64,000 bases of DNA from Haloactinomyces albus (GTDB lineage Bacteria; Actinomycetota; Actinomycetes; Mycobacteriales; Pseudonocardiaceae). Every line of letters starts with the position of its first letter. Position 1 is the stretch's first letter. This document shows positions 26,516-36,601 of the stretch, piece after piece. Below the pieces are notes generated by a model. It was not told the origin of the DNA. It worked only from the letters and a program-made list of their open reading frames with translations, and ran no database searches. The stretch spans positions 248,001 to 312,000 of the forward strand of contig NZ_JAVDXW010000001.1 in NCBI RefSeq assembly GCF_031458135.1, in the 5' to 3' direction. Position numbers and translations under genes: made by a program.

Positions 26516-28174
26516 TTATGCGAGGTCCCGTGCGACGGCCCGGCCTGCGGTTCGTCCGGAGAAGATGCACCCGCCGAGGAAGGTGCCTTCCAGCGCGCTG
26601 TAGCCGTGCACCCCGCCCCCACCGAATCCGGCGACCTCCCCCGCGGCATACAGGCCATCGAACACGCTCCCGTCGGGGCGCAGGACCTGCGCGTCGAGAT
26701 TGGTCTCCAAACCGCCGAGAGTTTTACGGGTAAGCAGATGCAGCCGTACGGCGATCAGCGGTCCGTGGTCGGAGTCGAGAAGCTTGTGCGGCGTGGCAAT
26801 GCGGGTGATCCGGTCGCTGAGATAGCGCCGAGCGGCATGGATCGCGGTGATCTGCATGTCCTTGGTGTACTTGTTGTCGAGCTCGCGGTCCCGGGCAAGG
26901 ACCTCCCGCTCGACATCGTCATAGCTCAACCGCGGCGTGCCGGTCAGCGCATTCATCCCCTCGACCAAGTCCCGCAGGTTGTCCCGCACGACGAAGTCCG
27001 CCCCATGGCGCTTGAACTGCTCGACCGGACCGGGAGCCCCCTTCTTCACCCTGCTCAGCAGGTCGTTGAGCTTCTTGCTGGTGAAGTCCGGATTCTGCTC
27101 GGAGCCGGACAGGGCGAACTCCTTCTCGATGATCGACTGGTCGAGCAGGAACCACGTGTAGTCGTAGCCGGTGCCGAGAATGTGCCGGAACGTGCCCATC
27201 GTGTCGAACCCCGGAAAGTAGGGCGCGGGTAACCGCTTGCCCGTGGCATCCAGCCACAGCGACGAGGGGCCGGGCAGGATGCGGATGCCGTGGCCGGGCC
27301 AGACCGGGTCCCAGTTGGCGATGCCCTCGGTGTAATGCCACATGCGATCACGGTTGATCTGGCTGGCACCGGCCGATTCGGTGATCTCCAGCATCCGCCC
27401 GTCCACGTGCGCGGGCACCCCGGTGAGCATGTGCTCCGGTGCCCGGCCGAGCCGCTGTGGCCAGTTCTTCCGGACCAGCTCGGGGTTGCCGCCGATGCCG
27501 CCGGAGGTGACCACGACCGCCTGTGCGTGGAACGCGAACTCCCCCGCTGCGGTCCGCGACGACTGCACACCCCGGGCTTCGGCGGAGGGTTCCAGCACGG
27601 TGCCGCGCACCCCTTCGGCGGCGCCGTCGTTCACCAGCAGCTCGTCCACCCGGTGGCGGTGCTTGATCGTCACCAGGCCGTTGCGCTGCGCCTCGCGAAC
27701 CCGCTCGGCGAAGACCCGGACCACTTCGGGACCGGTCCCCCAGGTGATGTGGAACCGGGGCACCGAGTTGCCGTGCCCGGTGGCGGTGCCGCTGCCCCGC
27801 TCGGCCCACCCGACGAACGGCAGGAACCGCACACCGAGATCGCGCAGGTAATCCCGCTTGTCTCCGGCAGCGAACTCGACGTAGGCCCGCGCCCACTGCC
27901 GCGGCCAGTGGTCCTCGCGCTGCCGATCGAAGGCCGCGGTGCCCATCCAGTCCTGCCAGGCCAGCTCGGCGGAATCCTCGACACCCATGCGCCGCTGTTC
28001 GGGACTGTCCACCAGGAACAACCCGCCGAGCGACCAGAAGGCCTGGCCACCGAGATTGTCGGCGTTCTCCTGCTCGACCACGAGCACCGACCGACCGGCC
28101 TGCACCAGTTCATACGTGGCCACCAGCCCCGCCAGGCCCGCTCCGACCACGATCACATCGGCATCGGTTGCCAT
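26516..28174 (-). CDS. FAD-binding dehydrogenase (KstD/fumarate reductase flavoprotein-like)
   Basis: The protein is 552 residues. The N-terminal dinucleotide motif is VIVVGAGLAGLVATYELV, with the FAD-contacting LGGQAFWSLGG, central VVVTSGGIGGNPELV and C-terminal FAD loop LYAAGEVAGFGGGGVHG. These are features of the FAD_binding_2 family that includes 3-ketosteroid dehydrogenases and fumarate reductase-like enzymes. The substrate is not determined. ATG 28174 follows GAGGAGCGGAT. The 3' end is the source or partner of the 89-bp repeat found 3.6 kb to the left. Confidence 0.9.
   Translation of the reverse strand: MATDADVIVVGAGLAGLVATYELVQAGRSVLVVEQENADNLGGQAFWSLGGLFLVDSPEQRRMGVEDSAELAWQDWMGTAAFDRQREDHWPRQWARAYVEFAAGDKRDYLRDLGVRFLPFVGWAERGSGTATGHGNSVPRFHITWGTGPEVVRVFAERVREAQRNGLVTIKHRHRVDELLVNDGAAEGVRGTVLEPSAEARGVQSSRTAAGEFAFHAQAVVVTSGGIGGNPELVRKNWPQRLGRAPEHMLTGVPAHVDGRMLEITESAGASQINRDRMWHYTEGIANWDPVWPGHGIRILPGPSSLWLDATGKRLPAPYFPGFDTMGTFRHILGTGYDYTWFLLDQSIIEKEFALSGSEQNPDFTSKKLNDLLSRVKKGAPGPVEQFKRHGADFVVRDNLRDLVEGMNALTGTPRLSYDDVEREVLARDRELDNKYTKDMQITAIHAARRYLSDRITRIATPHKLLDSDHGPLIAVRLHLLTRKTLGGLETNLDAQVLRPDGSVFDGLYAAGEVAGFGGGGVHGYSALEGTFLGGCIFSGRTAGRAVARDLA
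26539..26627 (+). repeat. Direct repeat, right copy (pair with 22882-22971)
   Basis: This 89-bp sequence is inside the 3' end of the intact FAD dehydrogenase gene, identical to the left copy apart from one base missing. Confidence 0.93.
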
Positions 28175-28374
28175 ATCCGCTCCTCGCCGAGTCCCGGATT
28201 ACCACGGGCCGACTCTGCCCACCACCGCATTGAACTCAACGAGGAGAAGCGCCGGGAGTTGCGGTGGGCTCCGAAGTTTCCCCGGCACCGTAGGCGCTGC
28301 CCCCATCATGCCGAGGGGCGAAGTGGGTCACGGAGTTCAGGCACCGACGTCCTCGGGTACTGCCCGGACCTCGG

Positions 28375-29166
28375 TTACTGCCCGGATCGTGGTTTGGACA
28401 TCAGATTGTGCGCGGCGGCCTTGATCTTGTCCGGCAACATCGAGTTGGCCGCCCCCATGGCCTTGGTCATCCCGGAGCCTGCGACGATCTTCTGCCTGCC
28501 CGCCATGAGCGCCTCGAAACCCTGTTGGGCAACCTGGGCGGGGTCGTCCTTCGGCCCCCGGCCGATACGCGTGCTTTCCAGCCGACCACGCCGGAAGAAG
28601 TTCGTGTCGGTCGGCCCGGGCTCCAGCGAGGTGATGGTGACCCGGGTTTCCTTGAGCTCATCGGCGACCGCCTCGGCGAACGACTGCACGAACGACTTCG
28701 ACGCGTTGTAGACCGCCTGGTACGAGCCCGGCATCATCGAGGCGATCGACGAGGTGAACAGCATTTTGCCCTCGTTGCGGGCAACCATGTCGACCAGCAG
28801 GCGCTTGGCCAGATGCACGGTCGAAGTGACGTTGAGATTGAGCACCGTGAGCTCGTCGGAGAGGTCGTTGTTCACGAACGAGCCGCCCTGGCCCACACCT
28901 GCGTTGAGCGCGGCGGCGTCTACCGGCCGTCCCGTCGCACCGATGGCGGCGTAGAGCTTTTCCACACCGTTGTAGTCGGTCAGATCCGCCTGTACGGGCG
29001 TGACCTCGGCGCCGGTCTCCCGGAGCTTCTCGGCGGCCCCGTCCAGGCCGGTCTCCTCGGCGTTGATCAGCACATCGAAGCCGTTTTGTGCGAACTGCCT
29101 GGCCAGTTCGTAGCCGATTCCGCTGGAGGCGCCGGTTATCACGGCCAGTCGCTTTGTGTCTGCCAT
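28375..29166 (-). CDS. Short-chain dehydrogenase/reductase
   Basis: The protein is 263 residues, classical SDR. TGASSGIGYEL (TGxxxGxG) is at ~11-21, NAGVG at ~89, the active-site Ser in FTSSIASMMPG and YNASK at ~154-158. The PGPTDT block follows. No co-transcribed partner gives a substrate. It is preceded on the same strand by the formate dehydrogenase operon and followed by the FAD dehydrogenase. Confidence 0.9.
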   Translation of the reverse strand: MADTKRLAVITGASSGIGYELARQFAQNGFDVLINAEETGLDGAAEKLRETGAEVTPVQADLTDYNGVEKLYAAIGATGRPVDAAALNAGVGQGGSFVNNDLSDELTVLNLNVTSTVHLAKRLLVDMVARNEGKMLFTSSIASMMPGSYQAVYNASKSFVQSFAEAVADELKETRVTITSLEPGPTDTNFFRRGRLESTRIGRGPKDDPAQVAQQGFEALMAGRQKIVAGSGMTKAMGAANSMLPDKIKAAAHNLMSKPRSGQ

Positions 29167-29390
29167 GCTTGCGGGTACCCACCACCACGGCCCTGCATTC
29201 CCGCAAGGCCAAGAGGCTCCGTGCCTCGATCGGTCAGGTGAGCAGTCTCGGAGAGGCGCTTCCGGTGCTCTCGAGCGGAGCCCCTTTTTCGGAGGAGTCG
29301 CCGTGCGAGCCGCCGTGCCGGCCGGTGGGCGATCGCCTCAGGGGGAGCTGGTCAGTATGTCGGCGCGGACCGGCGACGAGAGCAAACCCG

Positions 29391-30359
29391 TTACCCTTCC
29401 GCAGCGGCGCGCTCGGCGAGCCGCTCGCGCTGCGGGACGACCGTGTACTGCGGATCGCGGGCCGAGGCCATGCCGGCCTCGAAAACCCCGAAGCGGGTGA
29501 CCACGGCACCGGCGGTGAGACTCAGCCCGGCCAGTACCGACAGCACGCGGCTGCGACCTGCGAAGGGCGCTGCGAGGCCGCCTGCCACGGTGCACGCCCG
29601 CGCGATACGCATCAGCTTTCCGGCACGACCACGGTGATAGGCCTGCCCGGGCAGCCCGATGCGCTTTTCCAGCAGCGTGGCTGCGGCGATCTCCAGTCCC
29701 GCTCCCCCCGCGGCCAGCCTCCGGGCCGGGGCGGCCTCGTGGGTGGGAACGGCCACCATGGCCACCGCGGCCCCGCTCGTCAGCGCGCTGCCCGCGAAGA
29801 CGAAGGGCAGCTTCCGGTAGCCCTCGTGCCAGGCCGGTACGGCGGTGTCGGACAGCAGTACCGCCGTGTAGGTGACCATCGCCGGTCCGAGGACTCCCGC
29901 GGTGGCGCCGCTGATCCTGGCCAGCGTGGGCAGCAGGCCCGTGACCTCGCTGACCGCCGTCGCCGAGGCCATCGCGGAAAACGGGGACAGGATCCAGGTC
30001 CCGACGCTCAGCGGAGAGGTCGGCTTGAACACGCGCAGCATGTTGAGGAATCGCTCCGGCCGCCCCAGGTCGTGGATCAGCGCTCCGACGCTGGCCAGCG
30101 AGCCCACGCTCCCGGCCAGCCGCCCGACCCGCCGCAGCCGGGGGCGGCCGGTCAGGGCGGCGAACTCCCCCATCAGCGAGGACACTCCCGCCGTGCCACC
30201 CAGATACAGGTAAGCGGGCACGTCCGGCACCTTCCACACCGGCGGCTTGATCACGGGGCGCCCGTAGTAGGAGTCGAACTCGGCTTCCGGGACCACGGCC
30301 TGCTTGTCCCGGCTGCGCCGGTTGCGCCGGGCTTCGCCACCCGAGTGCTGCTCGTTCAT
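29391..30359 (-). CDS. Formate dehydrogenase membrane subunit (NrfD/PsrC-like)
   Basis: The protein is 322 residues with about eight hydrophobic segments, in the NrfD/polysulfide reductase family. The N-terminus contains FDSYYGRPVIKPPVW, then VPAYLYLGGTAGVSS and LIHDLGRPERFLNMLRVFKP, hallmark family motifs. It takes electrons from the Fe-S subunit into the quinone pool. Start ATG 30359 overlaps the Fe-S gene's TGA (ATGA), so it is the third gene of the formate dehydrogenase operon. An upstream in-frame start at 30431 was rejected. Confidence 0.9.
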   Translation of the reverse strand: MNEQHSGGEARRNRRSRDKQAVVPEAEFDSYYGRPVIKPPVWKVPDVPAYLYLGGTAGVSSLMGEFAALTGRPRLRRVGRLAGSVGSLASVGALIHDLGRPERFLNMLRVFKPTSPLSVGTWILSPFSAMASATAVSEVTGLLPTLARISGATAGVLGPAMVTYTAVLLSDTAVPAWHEGYRKLPFVFAGSALTSGAAVAMVAVPTHEAAPARRLAAGGAGLEIAAATLLEKRIGLPGQAYHRGRAGKLMRIARACTVAGGLAAPFAGRSRVLSVLAGLSLTAGAVVTRFGVFEAGMASARDPQYTVVPQRERLAERAAAEG

Positions 30360-31423
30360 CGGCGACCTCCCACGAACGCTGCCGCCACCGCCGCCATCGT
30401 GCCCACGGCAGCGGCCCCGGCGTACCGCCACATCGACGGGAGGTCCCGGGTCGTGACCACCGGGTCCGGGGGCAGGCCGTAGACCTCCGGCTCGTCGAGC
30501 AGCAGGAAGAACGCCCCGTCGCCGCCGACGCCGTCGGTGGGCTCGTGCCCGTAGAGGCGGGCCTCGGTGATGCCGCGCTCCTGCAGTTTCTCCACTCGTT
30601 CGGCAGCCCGTTCACGCAGCTCATCCAGCGGTCCGTACTGGATGGAATTGGTGGGGCAGGCTTTGGCGCAGGCGGGTTCGAGGCCGTCTCCCATGCGGTC
30701 GTAGCACAGGGTGCACTTGAACGCCCGCCCGTCGTCCGGGCGCTGGTCGATCACGCCGTAGGGGCAGGCAGGAATACAGTAGCCACAGCCGTTGCAGATG
30801 TCCTCCTGCACCACCACGGTGCCGTACTCGGTGCGAAACAGCGATCCCGTGGGGCAGACATCCAGGCAGGCGGCGTGGGTGCAGTGCTTGCACACGTCCG
30901 AGGACATCAGCCAGCGAACTTCGCGGTCGTCCTGGAGTGCTCCCTGGGCACCCGGCGTGACGGGCGGGCCGACGCCGGGCATGCCCAGATCGGATCCCCG
31001 TGTGCCCGCCGTCTCCTCGGGCGTACGGCTCGCAGGCGTGGGCGATCCTGCCTCGTCACCGCTGTTGTTCGCGGCGGACAGCGAGCCCAGGATGTCGACG
31101 TCCTCCTGGATCGGCACGGTCTGCTCGATGAAGGCCACGTGCCGCCAGCTGTTCGCCCCGAGTTCGGTGGTGTTGTCGTAGGACATGCCGGTCATGTCGA
31201 GCACGTCACCGGGCACCCCGTTCCACTCCTTGCACGCCACCTCACACGCCTTGCATCCGATGCAGACACTGGTGTCGGTGAAAAAACCCATCCGCGGCGG
31301 GTGCTGCCCGTCGTATCCCGCTTCACCGGCCGGGTCGTCGAGTGGCCCGGCCAGCCGCTCGTAGCTCGTGTACGTCCCGTCCGTCCTGGTGCGGCCCGCT
31401 TCCTTGGAGTGGCCGTCTGTCAT
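30356..31423 (-). CDS. Formate dehydrogenase Fe-S (beta) subunit
   Basis: The protein is 355 residues, ferredoxin-type electron carrier with four Cys clusters: CIGCKACEVACKEW, CKHCTHAACLDVCP, CNGCGYCIPACPYG and CTLCYDRMGDG..CAKACP. Together these ligate four 4Fe-4S centres, as in FdnH/FdhB. A ~50-residue acidic Gly/Pro/Ser-rich insert lies between the first and second clusters. A C-terminal hydrophobic segment (YAGAAAVGTMAAVAAAFVGG) could anchor it to the membrane. Start ATG 31423 overlaps the catalytic subunit's stop. Confidence 0.93.
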   Translation of the reverse strand: MTDGHSKEAGRTRTDGTYTSYERLAGPLDDPAGEAGYDGQHPPRMGFFTDTSVCIGCKACEVACKEWNGVPGDVLDMTGMSYDNTTELGANSWRHVAFIEQTVPIQEDVDILGSLSAANNSGDEAGSPTPASRTPEETAGTRGSDLGMPGVGPPVTPGAQGALQDDREVRWLMSSDVCKHCTHAACLDVCPTGSLFRTEYGTVVVQEDICNGCGYCIPACPYGVIDQRPDDGRAFKCTLCYDRMGDGLEPACAKACPTNSIQYGPLDELRERAAERVEKLQERGITEARLYGHEPTDGVGGDGAFFLLLDEPEVYGLPPDPVVTTRDLPSMWRYAGAAAVGTMAAVAAAFVGGRR

Positions 31424-34400
31424 GGTGCGGCTCCCTCGGTGCCGGTCTCCGGGTTGATGCCCGCCCGACGGCGGTAGCTGCCGACGAGCTCCAGGAGCTC
31501 GGGGCCACGCGGCCGACGCCCCGGGCGGATGTCGCAGGTCGCGGCCTTGCTCTCCTGAATGTGCACATTGGAGTCCATCACCGCCGACAGCAGCTCGTTG
31601 GCGCCGTCGCCGGTGCTCAGCCCGTTCGAACCCCAGTGGTAGGGCAGACCGATCTGTTCCACGGTGCGGCCGTGGATGGTCAGCGTTCGCATTCGCTCGG
31701 TCACCACCACGCGCGCCTCCACCGCGGTGCGTGCGGTCACGATCGTCGCCCAGCCGAGGTGCTCCAGGCCACGCTCGGCGGCCAGGCGGGGCGAGATCTC
31801 GCAGAAGAACTCCGGCTGTAGCTCGGACAGGTAGGGCAGGAAGCGACTCATGCCGCCCGCGGTGTGGTGCTCGGTGAGCCGGTAGGTGGTGAACACATAC
31901 GGGAAGACCTCCGCACCCGATGTGCCGTCGCTGGGTTGGTAGGGATTGCTGCGATGCCGGAGCTCTTCCCTGGCCGGATTCGACTGCTGCCGGTAGAGCA
32001 GGTTCTCGAACGGTGACTCGAACGGCTCGTAGTGCGTGGGCATCGGCCCGTCGGTGAGGCCGGTCGGGACATAGAGCCAGGCGCGGCCGTCGGTCTGCAT
32101 GATGAACGGGTCCGTGCCTGCGAGGGCGTCCTCGGCTCGCGCATCCTCCGGTGGGACGTAGTCGGGGGATTTTCCTGCCTCGAAGTCGGGGGTGTCGTGG
32201 CCGGTCCAGCGCCCCCGCTCGGCGTCCCACCAGACGTAGGCCTTGCGCTCGCTCCACGGCCTGCCGTCCGGATCGGCCGAGGCACGGTTGTACAGGATGC
32301 GCCGGTTGGCCGGCCACGCCCAGGCCCACTCCAGTGCCACCCAGGACTGCTCGCGTTCGGGCTTGCGCCGGGCCGTCTGGTTCACCTCGTCGGCATAGCA
32401 TCCACAGTAGATCCAGCATCCGCAGGCCGTGGAGCCGTCGTCTTTCAGTTGGGTGTAGGACGTCAACGCGTTGTTGTCGGCATCCCAGCCGTTGATCTCG
32501 CGCAGCACCGCCTCGGCGCTGGGCTCGTCGGTGCTGCCCTGCGTGGGGTAGTCCCAGGTCAGATCCAGGACCGGGCGGTCACGGCCCTGCTGCTCGGCGC
32601 TGCGCTCGGCTTGGCGTTCGGCGAGCTTCTCCCGGATCCGCCTGCCCAGGTGGTAGTAGAACCACAGATCACTGCGGCAATCGCCCTGGGGCTCGACGGC
32701 CTGGTGATGCCACTGCAGCATCCGCTGCGTGTTGGTGAAGCTGCCGTCCTTTTCCGTGTGGGAAGCGGCGGGCAGGAAGAAGACCTCGGTGCCGATCTCC
32801 TCGGTGCGCAGCTCCCCCGTTTCGATCTCGGGTCCGTCCTTCCAGAATGTCGCCGACTCGATCATGTTCAGATCCCGCACCACGAGCCAGTCGAGATGGG
32901 CCAGACCGAGCCGCTGCATCTTCGCGTTGGCAGAGCCCACGGCCGGGTTCTCCCCGACCAGGAAGTAGCCCTTGACCGTGCCCTCGATCTGGTCGGCCAC
33001 GGTCTGATAGCTGCTGTGGTTGCCCGTCAGGCGGGGCAGGTAGTCGAAGCAGTAGTCGTTGTCGGCCGTGGCGTGCTCTCCCCACCAGGCCTTGAGCAGA
33101 CTGACCGTGTAGTCCTGCATGTTGCCCCAGAAGCCGGTACTGCCGGAGTCCGCCTCGACGAAGGTGGCAAGGTCCTGCTGGAACTCCGCATGCGGCATCG
33201 GGATGTAGCCCGGCAGCAGGTTGAACAGGGTCGGGATGTCGGTCGAGCCCTGGATACTCGCATGTCCACGCAGTGCGAGGATTCCGCCTCCCGGGCGCCC
33301 GATGTTGCCCAGCAGGGCCTGCAGGATCGAGGCGGTCCGGATGTACTGCGCACCCACCGTGTGTTGCGTCCACCCCACCGAGTAGACGAACGCCGAGGTG
33401 CGCTCGCGCCCCGAATTGGTCGTCAGCGCCTCGGCCACGGCGAGGAACTGCTCGCGGGCGATGCCGCACGTTTGCTCGACGAGCTCCGGCGTGTAGCGCG
33501 AGAAGTGACGCTTGAGCAGTTGGTAGACGCACCGGGGATGTTCGAGCGTTTCGTCGAGTTCCGGTTTCGCCTCGATCGACGGCCCGCCGGAACCGACGCG
33601 TTCGACGTGGGCGGTTGCCTTCTCCGCACGCCCCCTGGACTCCAGCGGCCACTCGCTCTCGTCGCCGACGTACTCGGCCTTGTGCCGCTTGCCCGCAGCG
33701 GGCGCCGCCACGGCCCCTTCGTATTGCCACGTCGACGTTTCGTAGTGCTGCCCGTCGGGGTCATAGCCGGAGAAGAGACCGTCGAGGTCCTCGGTGTCGG
33801 CGAACTCCTCCTTCACGATCGCCGGCGCGTTGGTGTAGGCGACGATGTAGTCGCGGAAGGCGAGATCGTTGTCCAGTACGTAGTTGACCAGCGCGCCGAG
33901 AAAGGCGATGTCGGTGCCCGCCCGTAGGGGCAGGTGCATGTCCGCGAGAGCGGAGGTGCGGGTGAACCGCGGGTCGACGTGAATGACGGTCGCACCGCGC
34001 TCCTTGGCTTCCATCACCCACTGGAACCCGACCGGGTGGCACTCGGCCATGTTCGAGCCCTCGATGACGATGCAATCGGAGTTCTGCAGGTCCTGCTGGA
34101 AGGTGGTGGCCCCTCCCCGGCCGAACGAGGTTCCCAGACCGGGAACCGTGGAGGAGTGTCAAATGCGGGCCTGGTTCTCCACCTGGACCGCACCCAGGGC
34201 GGTGTAGAGCTTCTTCATGAGGTAGTTCTCCTCGTTGTCGAGGGTCGCTCCTCCGAGGCTCGCGATGCCCATCGTGCGGCGCAGCCTGCGGCCCTGGGGG
34301 CCACGGTCCTGCCAGGTCTCGTCGCGGGTGGACAGTACTCGCTCCGCGATCATGTCCACGGCCGTGTCGAGGTCGAGATCCTCCCAGTCGGTGCCGTGGG

Positions 34401-34722
34401 GCCGCCGGTAGCGGACCGTGCGCTGCCGGGTCGGGGAATTGACGAGTTGCTCACTCGCGGCGCCCTTGGGGCACAGCCGACCGCGCGAGACCGGACTGTC
34501 GGGGTCCCCCTCGATCTGGGTGACCCGATCGCCCTGGGAGTACACCAGCTGTCCACAACCGACCGCGCAATACGGGCACACCGACCGGGTGACCGCATCG
34601 GCGGTCTCCGTTCTCGAACGCAGCGCGCTGGTGTAATCGGACTGTGCTGCCGCACCACGGCCCAACGAGTCCTCGCCCACCAGCTGGCGCACGACCGGCC
34701 ACGACCGGAAACCACCGCCCAT
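31420..34722 (-). CDS. fdhA: Formate dehydrogenase catalytic subunit, selenocysteine-containing
   Basis: This is a 1100-residue molybdo/tungsto-bis-MGD oxidoreductase. The N-terminal 4Fe-4S site is SVCPYCAVGCGQ ... GRLCPKGA. The MGD-domain sequence NQARI is followed by an in-frame UGA (34161-34159, residue 188) and HSSTVPGLGTSFGRGG. This is exactly where FdnG-type enzymes carry selenocysteine (NQARxU-H). Downstream are ECHPVGFQWVMEAK and HVDPRFTRTSALAD, as in FdnG. A gene caller that treats UGA as stop splits it into 34159-34722 and 31420-34050. A SECIS hairpin follows the UGA. The N-terminus (MGGGFRSWPVVRQLVGEDS) lacks a Tat signal, suggesting a cytosolic active site. ATG 34722 has GGAGAGG upstream. 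It is first in an overlapping three-gene operon. Confidence 0.93.
34129..34161 (-). promoter_or_regulatory. Bacterial SECIS element and recoded UGA of fdhA
   Basis: Read on the minus strand, UGA (34161-34159) is followed after 11 nt by a perfect 7-bp stem GGTTCCC/GGGAACC closed by the loop GGTCT. The same GGUCU apical loop and the UGACAC start occur in the Escherichia coli fdhF SECIS, recognised by SelB. The distance fits bacterial elements that lie immediately 3' of the codon. Confidence 0.92.
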
Positions 34723-34871
34723 CTTCGACCAGCCTCTCCGACGCGAAGCGCAGCTTCCCGCCTCACAGGCTGCGTCCCACAGCAGCACGCCGCAACTCGG
34801 TGCGAGGCTCGGACCTGGGAGTTCGGAGTCGATTCTTTTTGGAACAGGCTCCGGGTGGGTACAGCACTGTC

Positions 34872-35843
34872 ATGCGGATCAAGGACCGGGTCGCGGTCGT
34901 CACCGGCGCTTCGAGCGGTATCGGACGGGCAACGGCGCTGGCTCTGGCGGGTCGCGGTTGTGCGCTCGTGCTCACCGCACGGCGTGCGGAAGCCCTGCAG
35001 CGGGTCGCCGAGGAGTGCTCCGAGCGTGGCGAGCAGGCACTCGTGGTGCCCGCTGATGTCGGTGACGCCGAGGCCGTCGAGAGGGTGGCCCGGCACGCAC
35101 GGGATCGGTTCGGGCGTATCGATGTGTGGGTCAACGCGGCCGCGGTGACCGTCTTCGGGCCGTTTCAGGACATCCCGCTGGAGGACTTCCGGCGCGTGAT
35201 CGAGGTCAACCTGATGGGCTGTGTCCACGGCTCCCGTGCCGCGCTGGCGGTCTTCCGGGAACAGGGCCGAGGTGTTCTGGTCAATATGTCCTCGGTCGCC
35301 GGTGCCATCGCGCAGCCGTACACCGCGGCTTACGGAATGTCGAAGTCCGCGGTCCGGGCGCTGAGTACGAGCCTGCGCCAGGAACTGTGGCTCGACGACG
35401 CCGTCGGCATCGACGTGTGCACGGTCCTGCCCGCGGCCATCGACACGCCACTGTTCCGGGATGCGGCGAACTACACCGGGCGCGAGGTACGGGCGATGCC
35501 GCCGGTTTACACCCCTGAGCGGGTGGCGAGCACGATCCTGAGCCTGGTGCGACGCCCTCGACGGGAAGTCGTGGTCGGCCCGATGAGCCGATCGCTGGTC
35601 ATGCAGTCGAAGTGCACGCCCGGATTCGTCGAGAAGCTGATGGCCTTCCAGGTGAACCGCTCACACCTGTCCCGCAAACATCCTGCACCGGCCACCTCCG
35701 GCAAGCTGCACGAACCGCTGCCGGGAACCGGAGCGATACATGGCGGTTGGCACGGCGGTCGTCGCACCACGATGCGCCGCATCGCCACGGGCACCCTGCT
35801 GCTCGGGGCCACCGCGGCCGCCGCCCGCCGGTTCTCGCGGTGA
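34872..35843 (+). CDS. Short-chain dehydrogenase/reductase with C-terminal hydrophobic tail
   Basis: The protein is 323 residues. TGASSGIGRATALAL is at ~12-26, VNAAAVTVFGPF marks the NAA motif, and the active site is MSSVAGAI and YGMSK (~157-161). The C-terminal ~70 residues go beyond the fold and end TMRRIATGTLLLGATAAA with a basic tip, possibly a membrane tail. ATG 34872 is the start, and a longer in-frame extension overlaps the fdhA promoter. The TGA overlaps the GTG of the following hydrolase gene. Confidence 0.88.
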   Translation: MRIKDRVAVVTGASSGIGRATALALAGRGCALVLTARRAEALQRVAEECSERGEQALVVPADVGDAEAVERVARHARDRFGRIDVWVNAAAVTVFGPFQDIPLEDFRRVIEVNLMGCVHGSRAALAVFREQGRGVLVNMSSVAGAIAQPYTAAYGMSKSAVRALSTSLRQELWLDDAVGIDVCTVLPAAIDTPLFRDAANYTGREVRAMPPVYTPERVASTILSLVRRPRREVVVGPMSRSLVMQSKCTPGFVEKLMAFQVNRSHLSRKHPAPATSGKLHEPLPGTGAIHGGWHGGRRTTMRRIATGTLLLGATAAAARRFSR

Positions 35844-36601
35844 ACAGCTGGGGCCGATCCGAGTTCACCGCGGCCGCCGGAACTCGAATGCACGCCACCG
35901 TTCTCGGTCCACCGGAGGCGCCCGATGTGGTGTGCGTACACGGCCTGGGCTGTTCGCACCGCTACTTCGGTCCCCTGGCACGGCAGCTCTCGGGCGGATA
36001 TCACGTCGTCGCCGTCGACCTCCCCGGCTTCGGGCGCACCCCCGGACCACCGGAAACACTCGACGTGCGCGGTCTGTCCACGGCGCTCGCCGACTGGTTG
36101 CGGGCGACCGGCCGCGGTGGGGTGCCGCTGGTGGCCAATTCCGCGGGATGCCAGGTGGTGGCCGACCTCGCGGTCCATGCGTCCGAGCTTCTCGGCCCGG
36201 CCGTGCTCAATGCCCCGACCATGGATCGACACGCCCGCGACCCCCTGCCGCAGATCGCCCGGTTGCTGTCCGACGTTCCCCGGGAACGGCCGGGGTGGGG
36301 CCTGGTCATCGGCCGCGAGTACCTCGACTGCGAGACACGGAGGCTGCTGGCGACATTCCGGTTCCTGCTCGCCGACCCCATCGAACGCAAGCTTGCCCGA
36401 CTCGCCACTCCCTGCGTCGTGGTCCGGGGTGGCCGGGACCCGATCGTGTCCCGCGAGTGGGTGCAGGAGTGCGTCTCGCTGCTCCCGCAGGGGACCCTGG
36501 CCGAGGTAGCAGGAGCAGGGCACACCCTCAACTATTCGGCACCGGCAGCGCTCGCACGGATCATCCACGCACTGCTGGATCGAACGGGGGATTTCGGATG
36601 A
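35840..36601 (+). CDS. Alpha/beta hydrolase
   Basis: The protein is 253 residues. The oxyanion motif is HGLGCSHRYF, the strand motif AVDLPGFGRT, and the nucleophile elbow LVANSAGCQVVADL (Ser in NSAGC, a variant of GxSxG). The acid is in VVRGGRDPIVS and the catalytic His in AGAGHTLNYS. GTG 35840 overlaps the upstream SDR stop (GTGA). The downstream gene starts inside its stop (ATGA). It is paralogous in elbow style (NSxxxQV) to the hydrolase at 43789. Substrate unknown. Confidence 0.87.
   Translation: MNSWGRSEFTAAAGTRMHATVLGPPEAPDVVCVHGLGCSHRYFGPLARQLSGGYHVVAVDLPGFGRTPGPPETLDVRGLSTALADWLRATGRGGVPLVANSAGCQVVADLAVHASELLGPAVLNAPTMDRHARDPLPQIARLLSDVPRERPGWGLVIGREYLDCETRRLLATFRFLLADPIERKLARLATPCVVVRGGRDPIVSREWVQECVSLLPQGTLAEVAGAGHTLNYSAPAALARIIHALLDRTGDFG

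Noticed and set aside
34159-34161. UGA read as a nonsense mutation making fdhA a pseudogene
   Set aside because: It lies at the exact selenocysteine position of FdnG-type enzymes and is followed by a SECIS hairpin. The frame downstream is fully intact for more than 900 residues.
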